From positions 1 through 46,199 of IMG/VR virus record IMGVR_UViG_3300037228_000167: a DNA stretch of 46,199 nt. The stretch is one strand, 5' to 3'. Positions within the stretch are counted from its first letter, which is position 1, and every line of letters begins with the position of its first letter. The DNA comes from a virus. Positions 1 to 8,421 of the stretch are shown in pieces. A program made the position numbers and the translations under genes. Under the pieces are notes generated by a model. The model did no database searches, was not told where the DNA came from, and saw only the letters and a list, made by a program, of their open reading frames with translations.

Positions 1-13
1 GAGCGCAGCTCCA

Positions 14-319
14 GTGCCTCCACGATTATCAAAGGCGCAGCGCGACCTCGTCGAGGCCTATCGGCAAGGCTTGGGGACGCGCGCCGCCGACCGGTTTTCC
101 GACGAACAAATATGCGGCGACGCGCTTGCCGTCGCGGCGCGCGTAAGCGCCGAGCTTGAGCAAATGCAGCGATCCGGCGCGTTGAAATCCGTGAATCAAT
201 CCTATCGCAGCTATCGCCTGGAAACCTCCGCGCGTGGCGAGCGGGCGCTGCCTTATGCGGCGTGGCTCGATCGCTACAAAGCCGGTCTCGTGCGCGAGAT
301 CGCCGCGAATCTACGCTGA
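14..319 (+). CDS. hypothetical protein, possibly 5'-truncated
   Basis: This is a 101-residue charged, alpha-helical-looking protein with no motif that I recognise. The reading frame stays open to the left edge of the window, so the GTG at 14 may not be the true start and the gene may begin outside. The composition (many Ala, Arg and Glu, several Tyr-Arg pairs) gives no sign of membrane segments or of a DNA-binding motif that could be named with confidence. It lies two genes upstream of a toxin cassette and the terminase. A small terminase subunit would be expected near here, but nothing in the sequence proves it is one. Confidence 0.5.
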   Translation: MPPRLSKAQRDLVEAYRQGLGTRAADRFSDEQICGDALAVAARVSAELEQMQRSGALKSVNQSYRSYRLETSARGERALPYAAWLDRYKAGLVREIAANLR

Positions 320-653
320 GTTTTGCGAATCATCGTCGAGTGCGCGGTGAGGAAGACCAAAATGGCGCCGTTTGACCGCATGACGCGACAAAATTTTTTC
401 CGCCGATCTTTCAATAACATAGTCCCCGTTTCGGTGACGATCGGTACCAAGCGCACTTGACGGTCCTTGTTTTCCGGCGCATTCCATCGCGCGCAGGCGG
501 GCTTTGCAAAACTGCGCCCGCCGCACACTTCCAACAAAACAACTCGCCTCCGCAGCGCACCGCCGGCGCCGCCGCAATACTTGCTCGCAGCTCTAGCGTC
601 GCAAGCACTGCGCCGCCGGCGCGCGCCGCGCGGGCCTCAGCGCAGGTGACACC
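320..653. other. gap without a supported gene
   Basis: About 330 bases separate the first small gene from the cold-shock gene. Open frames on both strands overlap each other, have skewed composition and look like no known family. A short A/T-rich patch near 388-400 lacks a clear hairpin. The segment probably holds the promoter and the long 5' leader typical of cold-shock genes, but no -35/-10 pair can be assigned with confidence. Confidence 0.4.
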
Positions 654-860
654 GTGAGCACGCCAGGGAAAGTGAAATTTTTTAACGACACCAAAGGTTT
701 TGGATTTTTTACCCGCGATGACGGTTCAGGCGACGTCTTCGTGCACCGCACGGATCTGCCCGCCGGCACCGGCCTTCTCTACGAGGGCCAGCCTGTCACC
801 TTCGATATTGAGCGCACCAGCCGCGGGTTGCGGGCGACCAATATCGTGGTGGGGCAATAG
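654..860 (+). CDS. cold-shock domain protein (CspA family)
   Basis: This 68-residue protein consists of one cold-shock (OB-fold) domain. RNP1 appears as KGFGFFTRDD (residues about 14-23) and RNP2 as DVFVHRT (about 27-33), the surface that binds single-stranded RNA or DNA. The length is normal for the family. The start is GTG at 654, with AGGTGA a few bases upstream as a weak ribosome-binding site; translation from here gives the canonical GKVKFFN beginning. Family members act as cytoplasmic RNA chaperones. It lies on the same strand as the downstream toxin and phage genes, but the 120-base spacing suggests a separate unit. It is likely a chromosomal gene. Confidence 0.93.
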   Translation: MSTPGKVKFFNDTKGFGFFTRDDGSGDVFVHRTDLPAGTGLLYEGQPVTFDIERTSRGLRATNIVVGQ

Positions 861-980
861 CACACCGCGTTTAGCGGTAGAAGCGGGCACGCGTTGAATA
901 CCGCGCGCTGACAGGCCTCTCCTCGCTCCTCTCCGACATATGCCGCGCTTTGTTGGCCACGCCTTCGCGGGGATCGAAGA

Positions 981-1709
981 ATGATTCCTTACAAGTCGCC
1001 GCTTGCAACAGCCGTGCCTCAGAGTGTGGAGGTCCGGCTCGAAATTCTCAAGGCAGCGCAGACACTAACTGAGAACGGGGAAGATCGGCTTCGCGAGCGG
1101 CGGCGAGCGATCGCGTCAATCCGCCACGACCTGGAAGAGATCACGCAAGACTTCCTCAAGCTGAGCCGTGGATTGCGGCCACAAATCCGAGAGGCCCTGC
1201 GCAAATACGGCTACAACCCCAATGAACCGCGAATCCCAAAGTACAATCCGGGCGGCGGGGAGTGGACGCGTGTTGCGGCTTCGGATGATTCAAACGAGGC
1301 ATCCGATGCGGCAGAGCCCGGTTTTCCGTTTCAGAAATACGGGCGAGGGCATCATTGGGTGCCAAAAACCGTTTGGAAGGACCGAAAATTCCCGGAAAAG
1401 ACAAAAAAATTCTTCGATAATGCGAAATCAGGACCGCTCGCGGATCCCACAGTGAATATAAACGATACCGAGCACATAGAATATAATAAGGCTGTAAATA
1501 AGCTACTTGACGAATTCATGAATAAGAACGACATCGCCGAGGATCAGATGACGCCAGCACAAGCAGAGCAGTTTGTGGAGGAGGTGAAGGGGTCCGCTGT
1601 TCCTCAGATACGCCAATTCGTGCTAAAGATTCAGCGGGAGGCGTTGAGATATTTCCGCTACTACGGACCAGGGGGACGAGGAGGTGGTCGTGGTGACCCA
1701 GAAGACTAA
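981..1709 (+). CDS. polymorphic toxin, GHH-type HNH-like nuclease
   Basis: This 242-residue protein is built like the other toxins in the window. Residues about 13-70 form a charged helical helper domain (VRLEILKAAQTL then an Arg/Glu-rich coil). Next is the linker NEPRIPKYNPGGGEWTR (about 76-92), a variant of the RVPAGNxxGGQWT linker. The C-terminal domain opens with GRGHHWVPKTVW (about 116-127), a His-His motif like that of GHH/HNH-Endonuclease VII superfamily toxins. The predicted activity is DNA or RNA cleavage, inferred from the motif only. The next gene overlaps its 3' end by about 20 bases, the usual arrangement of a toxin with its immunity gene. The cassette lies just upstream of the terminase. 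Confidence 0.7.
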   Translation: MIPYKSPLATAVPQSVEVRLEILKAAQTLTENGEDRLRERRRAIASIRHDLEEITQDFLKLSRGLRPQIREALRKYGYNPNEPRIPKYNPGGGEWTRVAASDDSNEASDAAEPGFPFQKYGRGHHWVPKTVWKDRKFPEKTKKFFDNAKSGPLADPTVNINDTEHIEYNKAVNKLLDEFMNKNDIAEDQMTPAQAEQFVEEVKGSAVPQIRQFVLKIQREALRYFRYYGPGGRGGGRGDPED

Positions 1710-2160
1710 AATAGTAACCCGAGACCACATCGACTCGATGAGTGAGGAAGAGTACGACCGTCACCAGAATGCGCAATACGACGTATTTGTACGTCTCAGT
1801 GATCGCGTCGACGAGTTGCTTAAGCATTTTGGCCGTCCCGCCTTTGTGCCAGGCCAGCCTCTCGGCGACTATTCGGTGCATGGCGATTATAACGAATATC
1901 CTCAGGTCCACGTTTTCGTTCATAATCTCGAGCTGTTGCGGCCGCCGGCTGTCAAGGCCCTCCAGCAGCTTTTGCAGGAATTTCCCGGCTGGCAGATCGA
2001 CCTGGGGGTCGGGCTATGGGACCATCTGAAAGACTGGCCCAATATGTGCCTTTCCATTCGTCAGAATGAAATTGTCGAAGATCTGCAGCGTCAATATTTT
2101 CCGAAGGAATATCAGGACCTCGCTTTTGAAAATTCTCGCCGCGGCTCGGTCTTCGACTGA
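1690..2160 (+). CDS. putative immunity protein for the GHH toxin
   Basis: This is a 156-residue acidic protein of no family that I can name. It is assigned as immunity from position: it overlaps the end of the toxin gene at 981-1709 in another frame and is the only other gene before the terminase. A strong ribosome-binding site, GAGGAGG at 1678-1684, lies inside the toxin gene and favours GTG at 1690 or 1693 over GTG at 1684. The protein is rich in Asp, Glu and aromatic residues (for example GWQIDLGVGLWDHL), as is common for proteins that bind basic nuclease domains. Translational coupling with the toxin is likely. Confidence 0.65.
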   Translation: MVTQKTKIVTRDHIDSMSEEEYDRHQNAQYDVFVRLSDRVDELLKHFGRPAFVPGQPLGDYSVHGDYNEYPQVHVFVHNLELLRPPAVKALQQLLQEFPGWQIDLGVGLWDHLKDWPNMCLSIRQNEIVEDLQRQYFPKEYQDLAFENSRRGSVFD

Positions 2161-2282
2161 GAGCGCCAGAAATATTCTGCCGCGTTGACGATATCCCATC
2201 CGTCCCCGTGCGCGCTCGGATTGCTCCAGGATTTGAGCGGCTAAAGTAGAAGGAACAACCACGCTGGACGCGCCGGACGCGA

Positions 2283-3845
2283 ATGGAAAATGCAAACAGT
2301 CCGTCTCGAACCGTCGTCAGCCAGTTAATCCTCACTCCGAAACAAGCCGAAGCCAGAGAGCTGCTGCATGGCCATCACCGGCACATTCTCTTGGTCGGCG
2401 GCGCCCGCTCCGGCAAGACCACGCTCTTGGTCAACGAGATCGCCGTACGCGCCGCCAGTTCCGAGAACTCGCGCCACGCCATCCTGCGGCTTCGCGCCAA
2501 TGCGGCTCGCGCATCGATCGCGCTCGACACGCTGCCAAAAGTGTTCAAGCTCGGCTTTCCCGGAGAGGTGCTGAAATACCATCGCGCCGACGGTTACTTC
2601 TCGCTGACCAACAAATCCGAGATCTGGATCGGCGGGCTCGACGACGCCGGCCGCATCGAGAAGATCCTCGGCCGCGAATATGCGACCATCCTCTTGAACG
2701 AGTGCTCGCAGATTCCCTATTCGTCGGTGGTGATGGCGCTGACGCGGCTCGCCCAGGTCGTGCCGGGCCTGACGCAGGCCGCTTATTACGATCTCAACCC
2801 GACCAACAAGGGCCACTGGACCAACATCCTGTTCGGCGACAAGCGCGATCCGGTGTCGCGCCAGCCGCTCGACGACCCCGACAATTACACGCGGCTGTTT
2901 CTCAATCCGGCCGACAATACGCACCTGACCGGCGATTACCTGCAAAGCCTGGCGCGGCTGCCGGAGCGGCAGCGCAAGCGCTTCTACGAGGGCGTCTATA
3001 TCGACGATCTCGACGGCGCGCTGTTCAGCTATGAGGTCATCGCGCGCGACCGGGTGGCCGAGCTGCCGCGGGCGCGCCGGGTGCGCATCGTGGTCGCGGT
3101 CGATCCGTCGGGCGCTTCCGGCCAAGACGACGAGCGCGCCGACGAGATCGGCATCGTCGTTGCCGCACGCGGCGACGACGGCCATGCTTATGTGCTCGCC
3201 GACCGCTCGCTGCGCGATGCTCCCGCCGCGTGGGGCCGCGCCGCGGCGCATGCCTATCATGAATACGACGCCGACCGGATCATCGCCGAGGAGAACTTTG
3301 GCGGCGAGATGGTGCGCTTTGTCATCCGCGCCGCCGACGCCAATGTGCCGGTGCAGGTGATCACCGCCTCGCGCGGCAAAGTCTTGCGCGCCGAGCCGGT
3401 CTCGGCGCTCTACGAACAGGGTCTGGTGCACCACGTCGGCCGCTTCGCCATGCTCGAAAATCAGCTCTGCGCCTTCACCACGGGGGGCTATCGCGGCGAG
3501 GGCAGCCCCGACCATGCCGACGCGCTGGTCTTCGCCATCACCGAGCTGATGCTCAAGGACCAGGCGGCGATCCTGGAATTCTATCGGCTGCAGGCCGAGG
3601 AGCGAAAAGTAGATCGGAAAGTTGAGGCCGAGCCGAAGTCGCAGCAGGCGTGTCTAGAGGAAGGGAAGCCCGCACCGTTTGTCAGGCTCATACCGCCGCA
3701 AGCGATTTCCGCTGTTCACGGTATGTCCGGTACATTATATATAGCTGCAGCCGACGGCGTCGTTGCCGTGAGCGAGAAGGATGCCGAACCACTGATCGCA
3801 ACGGGATTTACTATTTTCACTGGGGCAACAAAGGGCTCACTATGA
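2283..3845 (+). CDS. phage terminase large subunit
   Basis: The 520-residue protein is the DNA-packaging motor that docks on the portal, pumps DNA into proheads and cuts concatemers. The N-terminal ATPase shows Walker A GGARSGKT (residues 39-46) and Walker B TILLNE (135-140), with Glu140 as the likely catalytic base. The RNase H-like nuclease has acidic residues in VVAVDPSG (Asp273), IIAEENFGG and SPDHADALVFA near the C-terminus. Length is normal for the family. After the nuclease comes an extra tail of about 95 residues with a YIAAADGVVAVSEKDAEPL segment, also recognisable in the structural protein at 4859-5767. No small terminase subunit is evident next to it. The stop overlaps the next start (ATGA). 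Confidence 0.95.
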   Translation: MENANSPSRTVVSQLILTPKQAEARELLHGHHRHILLVGGARSGKTTLLVNEIAVRAASSENSRHAILRLRANAARASIALDTLPKVFKLGFPGEVLKYHRADGYFSLTNKSEIWIGGLDDAGRIEKILGREYATILLNECSQIPYSSVVMALTRLAQVVPGLTQAAYYDLNPTNKGHWTNILFGDKRDPVSRQPLDDPDNYTRLFLNPADNTHLTGDYLQSLARLPERQRKRFYEGVYIDDLDGALFSYEVIARDRVAELPRARRVRIVVAVDPSGASGQDDERADEIGIVVAARGDDGHAYVLADRSLRDAPAAWGRAAAHAYHEYDADRIIAEENFGGEMVRFVIRAADANVPVQVITASRGKVLRAEPVSALYEQGLVHHVGRFAMLENQLCAFTTGGYRGEGSPDHADALVFAITELMLKDQAAILEFYRLQAEERKVDRKVEAEPKSQQACLEEGKPAPFVRLIPPQAISAVHGMSGTLYIAAADGVVAVSEKDAEPLIATGFTIFTGATKGSL

Positions 3846-4156
3846 TGGCAGTGCCCACCGATCGAATTCTCTATTGGCCGACTACGCTCGCTGTGGCCTG
3901 GGCGATGCTCTTTATATGGTCCAATACTTTCGGGGGCGGCGGGGCTTTTCTAGACCCGTTATTGGTCTTTTTTTGCGGACTCGTGTGCGCAGGCGCAGGC
4001 ATAATCGCAAGCTTCGCCGCGCTATTCGAAGGCTCCTGGCGGAGGCTGTTATCGCCGATCGTTTTGCCTTTGAGCATTGCCATTTTCGACTTCAATCTGA
4101 AAGCAGCACAAAGACTCGCATATCAGTTGTTGATGGCTATCTACACACCAATGTGA
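3842..4156 (+). CDS. small membrane protein
   Basis: This 104-residue protein starts at ATG 3842, overlapping the terminase stop codon as ATGA, so translation is probably coupled. Hydrophobic stretches at about residues 10-27 (LYWPTTLAVAWAMLFIW), 36-62 and 70-85 suggest two or three membrane segments with a short Gly-rich loop (NTFGGGGAF). No family is recognised. Because it sits in a slot that elsewhere in this element holds toxin-immunity cargo, and is followed by a DUF6968-like gene, it may be accessory cargo rather than a virion gene; that is inference from position. Confidence 0.6.
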   Translation: MMAVPTDRILYWPTTLAVAWAMLFIWSNTFGGGGAFLDPLLVFFCGLVCAGAGIIASFAALFEGSWRRLLSPIVLPLSIAIFDFNLKAAQRLAYQLLMAIYTPM

Positions 4157-4286
4157 CCACAATGCCGAGATTGTCCGGTGATTAATCTTGTAAATCGATC
4201 TCTGCAGAGCAAAGAGTAGCCCGGCGCATCGTGAGATTTCGCGCTTGCACTAAGCGAGAAGGGCGCGCTGAACTTTTGATGACGCC

Positions 4287-4619
4287 ATGATCATTGCCAG
4301 CCGATCCTTGAAATTGCGTCGAGACGAAATCGAGACGGATGTCGCGGTGCGAATTTTTGCGCCGCAGCCGGATCAAGAGCACTGGTCATGCAGATACGAG
4401 ATCGATTGGCCCGAAGGCACGCGCAAATTCGCGGCCGAAGGACATGATTCAGTGCAAGCACTGATCCTTGCGCTGAAAATGGTCGGCACGGAAATCTACA
4501 TCAGCGATTACCACAAGTCGGGAAACCTGAGCTGGGATGTGCCCGGCCAGGGATACGGTTTTCCGGTAGCCCAGAATATTAGGGATCTGCTCGAAGGCGA
4601 CGACGCAAAATATCTTTAG
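4287..4619 (+). CDS. DUF6968-like protein, possible orphan immunity protein
   Basis: This 110-residue protein has the signature I associate with DUF6968: MIIASRSLKL at the start, WSCRYEIDWPEG in the middle and YHKSGNLSW...GYGFPV near the end. The biochemical function of the family is not established. It stands alone between the terminase/membrane pair and the next structural gene, with no toxin beside it. Its upstream flank (4253-4262) repeats ten bases of the terminase 3' end, like the structural-gene remnants that flank cassettes elsewhere. I therefore infer an immunity gene left after loss of its toxin. Family naming is from memory of the pattern. Confidence 0.6.
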   Translation: MIIASRSLKLRRDEIETDVAVRIFAPQPDQEHWSCRYEIDWPEGTRKFAAEGHDSVQALILALKMVGTEIYISDYHKSGNLSWDVPGQGYGFPVAQNIRDLLEGDDAKYL

Positions 4620-4858
4620 CCGATCGATCACCCCCGACCGAAAATTTTGTCCACCGATTCAGACCAAAGCCAATAACGTAGCGACCTAGCCTGCATCTAT
4701 TCAACGGGCTGGCCCGCGCCTCGGCTTCTAGGCGGCGAGCAGCGCGATATCTCATCACGCCCATGGCTTGATCGAAGTGCGGCGAGAAGCACGCCAATGC
4801 CGTGCCCGCCCACCGTTTACCGCAAATCACCGAAACAGCGAACGAAGGAGACGCGACT

Positions 4859-5767
4859 ATGGCGAATACGATTTTATTGAAGGCGCCGGCTGGCGCCAGC
4901 CAAATTATCACGACCGGGCCGTTGAACAGCGGCAATGTCTATACGGTCGACAGCAACGGCTACGTCCTGGTCGACCCGCGCGATCAATTGGAGCTGATGC
5001 GCGCCGGCTTTTCGCTCGCGCCGCAGCAGTTGAATTGCCGCGATAATCTGTCCGCGACGTCCGATCCAGGCGTGGCCAATGACAATACCCAGGATTACGG
5101 TCCTGGTTCGATCTGGGTGAACACGTCCAATCTCCGCGTCTGGATGTGCATCGCGAACGGCACTGGCGCCGCCGCCTGGGCGCTCGACGGCGTGCAGCCC
5201 GGCGTCGGCATCGAACCGTCGAGCATGGTCACGCAGTTCGGCAGCGGTTCGGCGACCTTTCCGGAAGAGGGCAACATCAACCGCCAGATCAGCTCGGCCG
5301 GCGTCACGCCGGGCGCGACCGGCGCCGACAATGTCCTTGCGGTCTATGCGCTGCCGTCGAATTCGTTCGATCAGGCGCTGCGCGGCCTCACGATCACCGC
5401 GGCAGGCTCGTTCGCCGCGAACGCCAACAATAAGCGGGTCAAGATCATCTACAATCCGGCGACCGCAGCCGTCGGCTCGACGGTCGGCACCGGGGGCACC
5501 ACGATTTGCGATACCAACACGATCACGACCAATGGCACCGGATGGCAGCTGCAGGCGACCGTGTTCAAATATGGCGCCGCCGGATCGAATACGCAGATCG
5601 GCATCCATAACCAGGCGCAGATCGGCGCCGCCGTCGCCTCGATGTTGGCGCCGTCGCTGATTGCGGCAACGGAAAATAATGCGATCAACATCGCGGTCAC
5701 AGGCAATGCCACGACGGCAACGGCCGACATTGTCTTCAATTGGCTTGAAGTCAATGCGATGAACTAA
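4859..5767 (+). CDS. phage structural protein, head decoration or spike-like
   Basis: The 302-residue protein is rich in Gly, Ala, Thr and Asn, typical of beta-structured virion surface proteins. ATG 4859 is preferred to the longer frame because AAGGAG lies at 4845-4850, eight bases upstream. Residues about 20-50 carry NVYTVDSNGYVLVDPRDQL, similar to the terminase tail. The remainder (GQFGSGSATF-like, NRQISSAGVTPGATGADNVL, then a beta-sandwich-like region to the end) resembles tail-fibre or head-decoration domains. It lies between terminase and portal, where decoration-type proteins of such elements are often found. The exact virion role cannot be read from the sequence. Confidence 0.7.
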   Translation: MANTILLKAPAGASQIITTGPLNSGNVYTVDSNGYVLVDPRDQLELMRAGFSLAPQQLNCRDNLSATSDPGVANDNTQDYGPGSIWVNTSNLRVWMCIANGTGAAAWALDGVQPGVGIEPSSMVTQFGSGSATFPEEGNINRQISSAGVTPGATGADNVLAVYALPSNSFDQALRGLTITAAGSFAANANNKRVKIIYNPATAAVGSTVGTGGTTICDTNTITTNGTGWQLQATVFKYGAAGSNTQIGIHNQAQIGAAVASMLAPSLIAATENNAINIAVTGNATTATADIVFNWLEVNAMN

Positions 5768-6075
5768 GGCGCGTTCAATCTGAAGTCCTGAACTTGAACT
5801 TCGAAACATGCCGACGTGGAGCGTCATCCGCCTCGGCATGCACGGCCCGCTTTGCGCGGGCCTGATCCGCGTTGCGTCCTTTCGCGCCCGCCGTTAGCGC
5901 CCCCATGCGTCTTCGTCTTCTCTCCGGCGGAACGCATCGCTTCCGGTCGGCGGATTAGCGCAGGGACGGCGCGGGTCGCCGGGTCGGAGCGCCCGTCGCA
6001 TTTTCGACGGCAGCGCTCCGACCCACAATTTCCGTGCGCCGCAAGGGGCTGCCCTCTCAACCAAATGGGATCGAA
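5768..6075. other. intergenic gap with a hairpin
   Basis: About 300 bases lie between the structural protein and the portal. A short perfect hairpin, GGCCCGC-TTTGC-GCGGGCC, lies at 5844-5862 without a following T-tract, so it looks more like a dispersed palindromic repeat than a terminator. The open frame upstream of ATG 6076 could extend the portal to a GTG at 6034, but the added residues look like translated intergenic sequence. Nothing else is seen. Confidence 0.4.
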
Positions 6076-7920
6076 ATGAGCGAGCCAACCCGCGGCGCGG
6101 GCCAGCCGAGCTGGCCGTTGTCGCCCTATCAGGTTCAGGTGTCGTATAGCGGCAACACCGCGAGCGCCGGCATCGCGCGTGGCACCGGCGCGGATTGGTT
6201 CGGCCCGCTCAATCCGCTCACGCCGATCGCGCCGCCCGATATCGCCGGCCGGCGCTTCGATTTTCCGGCCGGCTACAATCTCGTCACCCGGCCGCGCGCC
6301 TACGAGCCGATAGGCTTTACCGAGCTGCGCGGTTTTGCCGACGCCTACGATCTCCTTCGCCTCGTCATCGAAACGCGCAAGGACCAGATGGAGCGCCAGC
6401 GCTGGCGCATCCGGCCGCGCGATCCGAAGTTGAAGCGAAAAACCGCGGCGATCGACGCCGACATGAGTGCGCGCGTCGCGGCGCTGGAGAGCTTTTGGCA
6501 AAAGCCCGACGGCGTGACGCGCTGGAAGACCTGGCTGCGCTCGCTGCTCGAAGACATGTTCGTCATCGACGCGGCGACGCTCTATTGCCAGCGCACCCGC
6601 GCCGGCCAGCTGTTCGCGTTACAGCAACTCGACGGCGCCACCATCAAGCGCGTGATCGATGACTGGGGCCGCACGCCGCAGCCCTATCGCAATCCTACCC
6701 CTCTCCCGCTTGCGGGGGAGGGATGGGAGGGGGACTGGATTTATCCACCTGCCTATCAGCAGGTGCTCAAGGGCCTGCCCGCGGTCAATTACTCGGCCCG
6801 CGACATCGTCTATCGGCCGCGCAATGTCCGCGCCCACCGGGTCTATGGCTATTCGCCGGTGCAGCAGGTGCTGATGACGGTCAACATCGCGCTGCGCCGC
6901 CAGCTCTGGCAGCTCGATTATTTTTCCGAAGGCTCGATCCCCGACGCGCTGATCGGCGTGCCGCAGGGCTGGACGCCCGACCAGATCAAGCAGTTCCAGG
7001 ATTATTGGGACACCGAGTTCTCCGGCGATCTCGCCAAGCGCCGCCGCGCCAAATTCGTGCCGGGCGATACCGCCGCCAAGGTGGTGCAGACCAAGGAGCC
7101 CGAGCACAAGCAGGATTTTGACGAGTGGCTCGCCCGCATCATCTGCTACGCCTTCTCGGTGCCCCCGCAATGGGCCACCAAAGCGATGAACCGGGCCACC
7201 GCCGATAACCAATCCGCGCAGGCCGAGGACGAAGGCCTCGAACCTACCAAAGAGTGGGTCAAGGACCTGGTCGACGAGATCATTGCCGAAGAGTTCGCCT
7301 CGCCCGATCTCGAACTCGTCTGGCTCGACGAGGACACCGACGCCAAGGAAGCCGAAGCGCAGCTCGAAGCCCGCGTAAAGCTCGGCGCCGTCACGCTCAA
7401 CGAAATGCGCGACAGCCTCGGCCTCGACCCCTTCGACAACTCCGCCGCCGACCGCCCGATGGTGCTGACGGCGACGGGGTATGTGCCGATCGAGGCAGGT
7501 GTGGGCGGAGAGGGAGCAAGTCCGTCAAGTGCGGACGTCCAAGCGACCCCTGTCGTCGAGAAATATAGCGCGGACCAGCTCTGTGTGCCGGCGGGAAATC
7601 CCGGTGGTGGTCAGTGGACGACGGATGGCGTGAGCGAAACCACGAGTAACACAAATACCGCATCAAATATTGACGATGACGCTCGGGCTGATCAATCAGT
7701 TGATGATACGAATCGCCCCGTTCTTGTCGCGCAAAACCTCCCCTGCGACGGATTCTCCGGAGGCTGTCAAAGTGGGGGCACTTATGGTACGAATGCAATG
7801 TATCACATCAGCGGTCTACACCTATGTAGAGACTGTGCCGTAAAAATGTTGGGTGTCCAGACTGAATCATCTCGTGAGCAGACTCGGACACTCAGTCCCT
7901 TCCAGATACAGGGAAAGTAG
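6076..7920 (+). CDS. portal protein fused to a toxin-like C-terminal extension
   Basis: The first about 475 residues form a phage portal protein, the dodecameric ring through which DNA enters and leaves the head. Recognisable portal features are the ELRGFADAYDLLRLVIETRKDQ region, the YCQRTRAGQLFALQQLDG strand-helix segment, and PPQWATKAMNRATADNQSAQAE before the C-terminal helices ending at VLTATGYVPIEAG. From residue 504 the chain carries VPAGNPGGGQWT, the pre-toxin linker, then about 100 residues ending in a Cys/His-containing segment (MYHISGLHLCRDCAVKML). The terminal domain is not a family I recognise. A palindromic repeat is inserted in frame at 6694-6731. The next gene begins 6 bases after the stop, as expected for an immunity gene. 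This is the only portal copy with an N-terminus. Confidence 0.88.
   Translation: MSEPTRGAGQPSWPLSPYQVQVSYSGNTASAGIARGTGADWFGPLNPLTPIAPPDIAGRRFDFPAGYNLVTRPRAYEPIGFTELRGFADAYDLLRLVIETRKDQMERQRWRIRPRDPKLKRKTAAIDADMSARVAALESFWQKPDGVTRWKTWLRSLLEDMFVIDAATLYCQRTRAGQLFALQQLDGATIKRVIDDWGRTPQPYRNPTPLPLAGEGWEGDWIYPPAYQQVLKGLPAVNYSARDIVYRPRNVRAHRVYGYSPVQQVLMTVNIALRRQLWQLDYFSEGSIPDALIGVPQGWTPDQIKQFQDYWDTEFSGDLAKRRRAKFVPGDTAAKVVQTKEPEHKQDFDEWLARIICYAFSVPPQWATKAMNRATADNQSAQAEDEGLEPTKEWVKDLVDEIIAEEFASPDLELVWLDEDTDAKEAEAQLEARVKLGAVTLNEMRDSLGLDPFDNSAADRPMVLTATGYVPIEAGVGGEGASPSSADVQATPVVEKYSADQLCVPAGNPGGGQWTTDGVSETTSNTNTASNIDDDARADQSVDDTNRPVLVAQNLPCDGFSGGCQSGGTYGTNAMYHISGLHLCRDCAVKMLGVQTESSREQTRTLSPFQIQGK
6694..6731. 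repeat. palindromic repeat inserted in frame in the portal gene (copy 1)
   Basis: CCCCTCTCCCGC and GCGGGGGAGGG flank a TT loop, giving a long G/C hairpin that encodes PTPLPLAGEGWEG within the portal. It resembles the small palindromic repeats scattered between genes in Bradyrhizobium-type genomes. The same insertion point is used in both later portal copies (9027-9064 and 11271-11307). Confidence 0.75.
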
Positions 7921-7926
7921 TCAGTC

Positions 7927-8331
7927 ATGATTGATCGCGACACTTGTCTCAGAGACCTATGTGTTGGCGATATCTTTCATGCTGAATATCCTAATGGGGC
8001 AAGTTGCATTTGCTTAGTCCTGTCGGTCAGCGAAACGACGATTCAGGCGAGACGCGTCACTACCCAAGAGAACCTATCATTCAATCGCCGGACCGGAGTC
8101 GAGGAGGTAGCTGCCGATCAGCCGCAAGCAGTCATAGACTCAGTGACCGCTCTTCCGCCGGAAGTCCACAATACATTTTTAGAAATGAACAAAAAATACG
8201 AGACCCTGATGTCAATGGACGAGGCTTCAAGATTTGAAGATTTGGAGCGGCACAAACTGAGCGAGGCCGAAAAGAAGGCTTTAATTTTTGTATATTCACA
8301 TTACGCCTCAAATCGATTGCCGGCAGCTTAA
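7927..8331 (+). CDS. putative immunity protein for the portal-fused toxin domain
   Basis: This 134-residue protein starts six bases after the portal-toxin stop. No family is recognised. The N-terminal half (CVGDIFHAEYPNGASCICLVLSVSETTIQARRV) looks like a small beta barrel; the C-terminal half is helical and charged (ALPPEVHNTFLEMNKKYETL, LSEAEKKALIFVYSHYASNRLP). The immunity role is inferred from the tight coupling to the toxin-like portal extension and from the same toxin-immunity order in the neighbouring cassettes. Confidence 0.6.
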   Translation: MIDRDTCLRDLCVGDIFHAEYPNGASCICLVLSVSETTIQARRVTTQENLSFNRRTGVEEVAADQPQAVIDSVTALPPEVHNTFLEMNKKYETLMSMDEASRFEDLERHKLSEAEKKALIFVYSHYASNRLPAA

Positions 8332-8421
8332 ACACTAAACTTGGGGCAATCGCGCACGAGGCGCTAGAGTCCACTAAAGCTTCGAACTACAATGTTTGAC
8401 CCAGGCGTGAAGGGGGATGAC

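Noticed and set aside
2325-3515. 396-residue open frame on the minus strand
   Set aside because: It is exactly antisense to the terminase, His/Arg/Asp-rich, and a product of high GC codon bias.
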